A stretch of DNA of 35,760 bases from Bacteroidota bacterium (GTDB taxonomy: Bacteria; Bacteroidota; Bacteroidia; Bacteroidales; Bacteroidaceae). The DNA is taken from positions 1-35,760 of the forward strand of contig JAFABV010000084.1 in NCBI GenBank assembly GCA_023425865.1, in the 5' to 3' direction. The translations under genes were made by a program, and so were the position numbers. This document shows, one piece after another, positions 30,066 through 35,760 of the stretch (position 1 is its first letter; the number at the start of each line of letters is the position of its first letter). The notes beneath the pieces are model-generated. The model was not told the origin of the DNA. It ran no database searches and saw only the letters and a list, made by a program, of their open reading frames with translations.

Positions 30066-33000
30066 TTAAAGGTTGACAGTCAGGCCCACAGAAAGCACCC
30101 TGTTCATGGGATAGTTCTTTCCACCTTCTCCGCTATAGCTGTCGGAAGTGAAGACTGCTTCTGGGTCGAACATTTTCTTAAGTTTGGTGAAGGTCAGAAG
30201 GTTTTCTCCAGAGAAGAACACCCTAATCTGCTCGAAGCCTGCCTTGCTGGTCAAACTCTTGGGCAGCGTATAGCTGAGTGTAAGATTCTTTAGTCGGCAG
30301 TAGGCTGCGTTCTGCAGGTAAAGGTCTGTTGTTCTGGCCAAGGTCTTGGCATTGTAAGGGGTCACGCCACCAGCCGAGTTGATGTAAGGCTTTGGATAGT
30401 AAGCGCCGGGATTGGTCTCGCTCCAGTAGTCGAGGTGCTCTTTGAACACAGTAACCTGCGCATAGGGTCCACTGCCCCAGAAGTATACAGAGCCTGTTGG
30501 ATCCCAGTCGCGTTTGCCTACCCCCTGGAACATTAAGCTGAGGCTGAGCCCTTTCCAGCTAATGGCTCCGTTGATGGTGTACTGGTAGCGTGGAAGGCGG
30601 TTACCCACCACCACCATGTCGCCCATGTCGGCGAGGGTGTTAGTTCCGTTATTCACCTTACCGTCGTTGTTGAGGTCGCGGAAAGCCACGTCACCCGGTG
30701 TCCACTTCTGTGCGGTGAAGAATGAGTTGTCGTGCGTGGCATTGTATTGGTCGGCCTGTTCCTGCGTCTGAATCAGTCCATCTGTGCGGTAGCCCCAAAT
30801 CTCACCCACGGTCTTGCCTTTGTACCAGTTGCTTCCGGGAGCCGTACCGGTAGGGTTGGCATAATCGGTGACCACCGACTTTGAGTCAGCCAGCGACCCA
30901 CCTATGGTGTAGTTGATTTCCTTGCCAATCTTGCCACGGTAGTTGATAGTAAACTCCCATCCACGGTCGCGCAGCGAAGCGTTGTTGGTTTGGGGAGCGC
31001 TGGCGCCGAAGAAGTCGGGGAAGTCTACGCCGGGGCCAAGCATGTCTTTGGTCTTGCGTTCGTAGATATCAAAGCTACCGGTAAGTTGATTGCCGAATAA
31101 CCCGAAGTCGATACCGAGGTTTTTGCTGTTAACCTTTTCCCATGTAGTGGCTGGATTTACCACGCCAGGGGCTGTGATGTACATATGTCGGCCGTCAGCG
31201 AAGATATAGCTGCCCAGCGCGTTGCTCAAGCCCATGGTAGAAGCGAAGGTGTAGAGCGCCGCTCCGGCCTGATTGCCCAGTCGGCCGTAAGAGAGGCGCA
31301 GCTTCAGGTGAGACAGCAGGTCGGTTACAGGAAGCATGAACTTCTCTTGGGTGATGTTCCAACCTACCGATACTGATGGGAAGAATCCCCAGCGGTGGTC
31401 GCTTGCAAAGCGTGAAGAGCCATCGTAACGGCCATTTACTTCGAGCAGGTAGCGGCCTTGGTAATCGTAGTTGATGCGACCAAAGAAACCACGGGTGGCC
31501 CAACTGGTTCGTGTGTCAGTAACCTGCTTGTCGCCGGTGCCCATGCCCACGTTGGGGTTGGTCTGCGAGTAGAGGCCGGTGATAGAGTTGCGTAGATAAT
31601 CGTACTTGTTGTTCTCTTCCTGATAACCGCCCATCAACGTAAAGTTGTGACTGTTGTTTAGCGAGAATGTATAGTTACCATAGAGGTTGATAGTCTGGTA
31701 ATGCGTATGTGTGTTATAGCGTGTGTATTTGCCATCGGCTGTTACACCCAGCTCGCCACGTACACCTTTCGAGGTTGTCACGCCGTCGGCCGCGTAAATC
31801 AGCGGCGCCACGTTCTTGGCTTCGTAACCTGTTGTCACCAGCTTGTAAGTATAGTCCATATTGATGACCATGCCCTTGAACGGCTTTACCTCGAAACCGG
31901 TGGTGATGTCAAAGTGGTCGCGCTTGGTGCGTGTAAAGGTACCGCTCTGCAGATAAGGAATCATGGTTAGCTCGGTGAAGTGCCCGTTGGGGTCGGTGGG
32001 TGAAATGGTGGGGCGGAAACGGGCCAAAGAATGGTAGAAGCCTTCGCTGAGGCCTCCGTCACCGAAAGGAGTATTGTTGTTGGAGTGCACAAACTTCATG
32101 TTCATCTTTAGCTTCAACCAATTGGTGAGCTGCGACTGCAAGTTAGATGCAAGGTTCATGCGCTCAAAGTTCATGTCGGCATAGCGCAATATACCATCTT
32201 CCTTTAGGTATCCGCCCGATACATAGTATTGTGCCTGCTTGCCTCCACCGCTCAAGCTCACATTGTGCTGCTGCTTGAAGGCATAATCCTTGTAGTGGAG
32301 CTTAAAGTAGTCGACATTCCCCAGTCCATATTCGGTATTCTCGAAGGCTGGGTTCATTAGCGAGTTAGCCGGAAGTTCTGCCCAAGGATTCACGCTGCTG
32401 GGGTCTTTCATGTATTGCGCGAGCTGTGCTATCTTCTCGTCGCTATAGAGACGGGTAGAGTTGGCATTGGTGGCACCGGCGTTCCAGAACTGCACGAACT
32501 CAAGAGAGTTGACCATGTCGGGTAACACAGTAGGAGCGCTCCATCCCACGCTTCCTTGATAGTTAACTCTCATCTTGCCTTCCTCGCCGCGTTTGGTGGT
32601 CACGAGAACCACACCATATGCTGCGCGTGCGCCATAGATGGCTGCCGAGGCGGCGTCTTTGAGCACCGAGATCGACTCGATGTCGTTGGGGTTCACGTCT
32701 GAGAGACTCATCTCGATACCGTCTACAAGTATGTAGGGATTGCCAGTACCCGAGAGATTGCCCTGTCCGCGAAGACTCAACGTACCTGTTGAGCCTGGGC
32801 GCCCCGTGCTGTTGTTTGATACCAACAGACCGGGAATCATTCCCTGCAGGCTCTGCGACGCGTCGGTAACGGGACGCATGTCGAGTTCCTCTCCCTTTAC
32901 TGATGATACCGAACCCGTGAGGTTCACCTTCTTCTGTATGCCGTAACCCACTACCACCACTTCGTTCAGGTTGGTAGCCATGGGCTTAAGCGAGAGGGCT

Positions 33001-33530
33001 ACTGTGCCACGGCCGTTGAGGGCAAGTTCCTGCACCTCATAGCCTATATAGTTTACTTCGAGAACAGCATCCTGCGGAGCGTCAATCTTGAAGCGACCAT
33101 CCATATCGGTGATGACACCATTGTTCGACCCTTTTACTCTCACGGTAGCTCCGATGACAGGGTCGCCGTTTTCATCGGTCACGGTGCCCGCAATGCTTCT
33201 TGCCGGTGTGGAAGTATGGGTGGTAGCCTTTGTCTTTTTCTGCGAGACAATGATGTTCTTGTCCTTGATTTCATAGCTCACTTGCTGTCCTTCCAGAATT
33301 TGGTCGACAGCTTGTCTTAGCGTTGTGGCATTTACGTTCACCTTCTTGGTGGTGTTGATGTCGGTACCTTCATAAACGAAAGAATACCCACTCTTCTGCT
33401 TCAGTTCTGTCATGGCCGTCCTCACCGAGACGTTGTTCAGTCGGAGCTGCACATTTTGCGCAAGGGTAGTAACGCAACCCGACAAGACCAGCAGGGCGGA
33501 CAACAATTTTCTCTTGTCAATCATGATCAT
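30066..33530 (-). CDS. susC-like: SusC-family TonB-dependent transporter with N-terminal STN signalling domain
   Basis: An 1154-residue outer-membrane transporter. After a signal peptide (about 1-25) comes an STN (secretin/TonB short N-terminal) domain, about 26-97, with VQLRLNNVSVRTAMTELKQ and QAVDQILEGQQVSYEI. In FecA-type systems this domain touches the FecR anti-sigma factor in the periplasm. Next are a carboxypeptidase-regulatory-like domain (about 112-190), the signature NEVVVVGYGIQKKVNLTGS, the plug and the barrel. The STN domain and the upstream FecR and ECF genes form one circuit. The first ATG (33530) and a second two codons in (33524) are both possible. No TAnnTTTG element is seen in the 185 bp before it, as expected if the ECF factor drives it. 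Confidence 0.96.
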   Translation of the reverse strand: MIMIDKRKLLSALLVLSGCVTTLAQNVQLRLNNVSVRTAMTELKQKSGYSFVYEGTDINTTKKVNVNATTLRQAVDQILEGQQVSYEIKDKNIIVSQKKTKATTHTSTPARSIAGTVTDENGDPVIGATVRVKGSNNGVITDMDGRFKIDAPQDAVLEVNYIGYEVQELALNGRGTVALSLKPMATNLNEVVVVGYGIQKKVNLTGSVSSVKGEELDMRPVTDASQSLQGMIPGLLVSNNSTGRPGSTGTLSLRGQGNLSGTGNPYILVDGIEMSLSDVNPNDIESISVLKDAASAAIYGARAAYGVVLVTTKRGEEGKMRVNYQGSVGWSAPTVLPDMVNSLEFVQFWNAGATNANSTRLYSDEKIAQLAQYMKDPSSVNPWAELPANSLMNPAFENTEYGLGNVDYFKLHYKDYAFKQQHNVSLSGGGKQAQYYVSGGYLKEDGILRYADMNFERMNLASNLQSQLTNWLKLKMNMKFVHSNNNTPFGDGGLSEGFYHSLARFRPTISPTDPNGHFTELTMIPYLQSGTFTRTKRDHFDITTGFEVKPFKGMVINMDYTYKLVTTGYEAKNVAPLIYAADGVTTSKGVRGELGVTADGKYTRYNTHTHYQTINLYGNYTFSLNNSHNFTLMGGYQEENNKYDYLRNSITGLYSQTNPNVGMGTGDKQVTDTRTSWATRGFFGRINYDYQGRYLLEVNGRYDGSSRFASDHRWGFFPSVSVGWNITQEKFMLPVTDLLSHLKLRLSYGRLGNQAGAALYTFASTMGLSNALGSYIFADGRHMYITAPGVVNPATTWEKVNSKNLGIDFGLFGNQLTGSFDIYERKTKDMLGPGVDFPDFFGASAPQTNNASLRDRGWEFTINYRGKIGKEINYTIGGSLADSKSVVTDYANPTGTAPGSNWYKGKTVGEIWGYRTDGLIQTQEQADQYNATHDNSFFTAQKWTPGDVAFRDLNNDGKVNNGTNTLADMGDMVVVGNRLPRYQYTINGAISWKGLSLSLMFQGVGKRDWDPTGSVYFWGSGPYAQVTVFKEHLDYWSETNPGAYYPKPYINSAGGVTPYNAKTLARTTDLYLQNAAYCRLKNLTLSYTLPKSLTSKAGFEQIRVFFSGENLLTFTKLKKMFDPEAVFTSDSYSGEGGKNYPMNRVLSVGLTVNL

Positions 33531-33715
33531 ACGATTCGTTTTAATGCTTAATGGTTAGAGATAGACCTTCTTGGAGATAATGGTCAGGCAACAAGACGCA
33601 CGGGCCGTGTGCCTTGGGGCAAGTTAGTCAGGGATTTTAGATCTGGTGTATCCGATCAGGATTTTTCTCGTTGTGATTTGCTTCTTTTCTCTTAGGCTCA
33701 TAGTCATTTGTTTGG

Positions 33716-34756
33716 TTAGTATAATGTGATTACTTTTCCATTGATGGTGTAGCGCAACCGGCCTGTGGCGGCAAGTGCGTCTAATATTTCGGTCAGGCTC
33801 TGGGTGTTGCGGTCGAAGTCACCGTAAAACCTATTGCTCAGTACCGCTGGGTTCTTCACCTCAATCTTGATATTATAGCATCTCTCCAAAAGTCGGACAA
33901 TTTCTTCGAGCGGTTGCCCGTTGAGCACTATGCTGCCCGATAGCCAGGTCGATGCGTCGCCTTCGGTCGAAGTGTAGATGTCTACAAGTCCTGTACTCTT
34001 GTTGTACACTGCCCGTTGGTCGGGATTCATGTCATAGACCTTGTTGGCGTCAGTCTTGGTCGTGAAGTTCACCTTTCCTTCCATCAAGGTGACAACGGCT
34101 TCGGGGTCGTCAGGATAGTCGCATAGGTTAAACTCAGTGCCCAAGTCGTTGACTTGTAGGTTGGTAGTATGTACGCTGAAGGGCAGCTCCTCGTTGTGCT
34201 TCACCTTGAAATATCCTTCTCCGATGAGATGCACATTACGATCTTTCAGTCCGAACCCCTGCGAATATACCATCCGTGAGGCAGCGTTAAGCCATACTTC
34301 GGTGCCGTCAGGTAACGTAGTTTTGATGCGTGAACCCTCGGGGGCTTCGATGACTACGTCAGCGAAGGCTGACGCCAGCTGTTGTTCTCCTTGGTTGTAA
34401 GAGAGATATCCCACCATGGCTATAGCCACGATGATGGCTGCGTAGCGAATCCAGCGGGTAATGGGCCATGATGATGACCGGCGATATGATTCGGTGTTTT
34501 GTTCTTCATCCACTATACGTTGCCTGAACCGTTCAAAGGCTTTGGTGGCATCGTATTTCGATAAATCGCGTTGTCTGACCGATGAGAACCAGAGCTCTTC
34601 CTGTTGCTCGGCATAGTCGGCATGCTCCTTCGATTCGGCTATCCAACTGTCGAGTTGGGCCGCGTCTTCTGCATTCAGATTTCCTTCTAAACGTTGAATC
34701 AGTAGGTTGTCTATCTGTTCGGGTAACTGTTTCATGTGATTACGTTTCATTGGCAT
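33716..34756 (-). CDS. FecR-family anti-sigma factor
   Basis: A 346-residue inner-membrane regulator that holds the ECF sigma factor until the STN domain of SusC signals. The N-terminal cytoplasmic part (about 10-100, LEGNLNAEDAAQLDSWI, QQEELWFSSVRQ) is the sigma-binding region. One membrane helix lies at about 103-119 (IRYAAIIVAIAMVGYL). The periplasmic FecR domain (about 133-232) has IEAPEGSRIKTTLPDGTEVW and GEGYFKVKHNEELPFSV. A C-terminal STN-like DUF4974 domain (about 275-346) has LEEIVRLLERCYNIKIEV and FDRNTQSLTEILDAL. The true start could be 34756, 34750 or 34735. It is 144 bp from the sigma gene and 185 bp from susC. Confidence 0.93.
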   Translation of the reverse strand: MPMKRNHMKQLPEQIDNLLIQRLEGNLNAEDAAQLDSWIAESKEHADYAEQQEELWFSSVRQRDLSKYDATKAFERFRQRIVDEEQNTESYRRSSSWPITRWIRYAAIIVAIAMVGYLSYNQGEQQLASAFADVVIEAPEGSRIKTTLPDGTEVWLNAASRMVYSQGFGLKDRNVHLIGEGYFKVKHNEELPFSVHTTNLQVNDLGTEFNLCDYPDDPEAVVTLMEGKVNFTTKTDANKVYDMNPDQRAVYNKSTGLVDIYTSTEGDASTWLSGSIVLNGQPLEEIVRLLERCYNIKIEVKNPAVLSNRFYGDFDRNTQSLTEILDALAATGRLRYTINGKVITLY

Positions 34757-34900
34757 GACGATAAAAATGTAAAGGCGGGTAGGTGGTATGTCGTTTTTTT
34801 TAGGGTTTTAACATTTCCACCCCGTGGTGGTAGGGGCGTAGGCTAAGGAGAAGAGAAGGGAGCATTGCCCATGGCGGCACGATGTTGCCAGCCAAGACGG

Positions 34901-35494
34901 TCAGCCTACAATCATCAGCGTAATCAGAAAAGGAAGATAGTCGCGGAGGTCTGACCGCAGTATCGAGAGTGCATGTGAGATGTGATACTTCACGGTGTTG
35001 GTCGAAAGTCCCAGTTGGGTGGCTATCTCCTCGTTGCTCAAACCCTCAAAGCGGCTCATGGTAAATACCTTGCCGCACATTTGGGGAAGGCGAGCAATGG
35101 CGTCTGAAATCTTTTCCTCGAGTTCTTGCTCAAGCAGTCGCCCCAAGGGATAGTCTTCGTTGTCGATGCATCTTGCCATGGATAGATTGACCAACTGTTG
35201 AGTGGGGTGATGCTCTTCGTATTGGGCGTATCGTGATTTCAGGTAATCTAAGCAACGGTTTCTGACGCTTTGCAGCAGATAATGGCGCAATGAGGAGTTG
35301 ATGTTGAGTGTAGAACGTATTTGCCATATATGGAAGAAGATGTCGCCCACGATGGTTTCGGCCAGAAATCCATCGTGTACATAATTTTCCGCTACGTGGC
35401 ACATCACTGCATAGTGGTGGTCGAACAGATATTGGTATGCCTGTTCTTCCCCCTGGCGTAAATGTTCAACGATCAGTTTCTCATCACTTTTCAT
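34901..35494 (-). CDS. ECF-type RNA polymerase sigma factor
   Basis: A 197-residue sigma-70 family ECF factor predicted to switch on the downstream susC-susD-sulfatase genes. Region 2 spans about 20-85 (QAYQYLFDHHYAVM, ETIVGDIFFHIWQIR, LRHYLLQSVRNRCLDYL). Region 4 with its helix-turn-helix is about 120-185 (LPQMCGKVFTMSRFEGLSNE, EIATQLGLSTNTVKYHISHA). The start at 35494 (MKSDEKLIVEHLRQGEE) fits the family; a 15-codon upstream extension is rejected. It belongs to the Bacteroidetes group encoded next to FecR and STN-SusC. Confidence 0.94.
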   Translation of the reverse strand: MKSDEKLIVEHLRQGEEQAYQYLFDHHYAVMCHVAENYVHDGFLAETIVGDIFFHIWQIRSTLNINSSLRHYLLQSVRNRCLDYLKSRYAQYEEHHPTQQLVNLSMARCIDNEDYPLGRLLEQELEEKISDAIARLPQMCGKVFTMSRFEGLSNEEIATQLGLSTNTVKYHISHALSILRSDLRDYLPFLITLMIVG

Positions 35495-35670
35495 AATCCG
35501 ATAGCTTTCTATCTGGAAAACGCAAATAGTGGCATACATCTCCGTATGCTTGATAGCTCAATCTTAGCAGGCATACCATGGAAACCGTCAGCGCTTTTGA
35601 TGTAAACTTGTGACATGTTGCAAAAATAATAAAAATACGCGAGTTCGGGATAAGAAAAGCATAAAAAAAG

Positions 35671-35701
35671 TTGGTAATCTCACTAATATTTTGTACCTTT
35701 A
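35671..35701 (+). promoter_or_regulatory. Candidate promoter for a gene leaving the window
   Basis: TTG (35671-35673), a 20-base gap and TACCTTTA (35694-35701) match the Bacteroidetes consensus except for the last base (A for G). It points right, toward the reading frame that starts at 35738. Confidence 0.55.
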
Positions 35702-35737
35702 TGGTTGAATATCAATAAATTATAAAAATATTGAGTG

Positions 35738-35760
35738 ATGATTACCAAGGACAAAGTTAT
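35738..35760 (+). CDS. Start of an unidentified gene, cut by the window end
   Basis: An ATG at 35738 opens the frame M-I-T-K-D-K-V before the window ends. It has a promoter-like element about 40 bp upstream. Seven codons are far too few to identify it. From memory, some Bacteroidales transposases begin with a similar ITKDKV text, but no terminal inverted repeat can be checked here. Confidence 0.35.

Noticed and set aside
35738..35760. Insertion sequence at the right window edge
   Set aside because: Only seven codons of the frame and no terminal inverted repeat or target duplication are visible, so an IS call cannot be supported.

Overview
The window looks like chromosomal DNA of a host- or gut-associated Bacteroidales bacterium, most likely Prevotella or a close relative. 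The evidence is two SusC/SusD pairs, an ECF sigma/FecR switch feeding a SusC with an N-terminal signalling domain, an anaerobic sulfatase-maturating enzyme, and promoters of the TTG-N19/20-TAnnTTTG type. By eye the sequence is moderately GC-rich. The species cannot be fixed from the sequence alone.

Layout. 1-660 holds intergenic repeats only. 678-5881 (minus) is a susC-susD pair with no enzyme gene beside it. 6050-6500 is a second copy of the dispersed repeat and a terminator. 6525-8482 (minus) is a ptb-buk pair for acyl-CoA/acyl-phosphate conversion. 8823-11312 (minus) carries a sulfatase-maturating radical SAM enzyme and a secreted alpha/beta hydrolase. Divergent from these is murQ (11665-12477, plus), followed by a second 23-bp repeat array. 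12786-16400 (minus) is a compact four-gene operon: an AAA_28/CYTH fusion NTPase, two deoxynucleoside kinases and a membrane-anchored protein kinase-like protein that lacks the catalytic residues. 16816-18147 (plus) has a glutathione peroxidase and a secreted SGNH hydrolase. 18343-18645 is a tRNA cluster (Ser-GCT and two identical Glu-CTC). 18740-19930 is a gene-free block of nested direct and inverted repeats. 20299-21087 encodes a small outer-membrane barrel. 21221-24420 (minus) has a secreted metallophosphoesterase and a GH51 arabinofuranosidase. 24757-26454 (plus) is ettA. 26653-35494 (minus) is a complete sulfated-glycan utilisation locus in the order ECF sigma, FecR, SusC with STN domain, SusD, sulfatase. 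The last bases start an unidentified plus-strand gene.

How the genes work together. In the right-hand locus, glycan binding at SusC/SusD would be relayed through the STN domain to FecR, which releases the ECF sigma factor to transcribe susC-susD-sulfatase. The sulfatase has a serine-type active site, so it depends on an anSME, and one is encoded about 17 kb away in the same window. The strongest candidates for something new are the nucleotide-kinase/CYTH/pseudokinase operon, the dispersed repeat whose hairpin stems are kept while the loops vary, and the pair of 23-bp repeat arrays.
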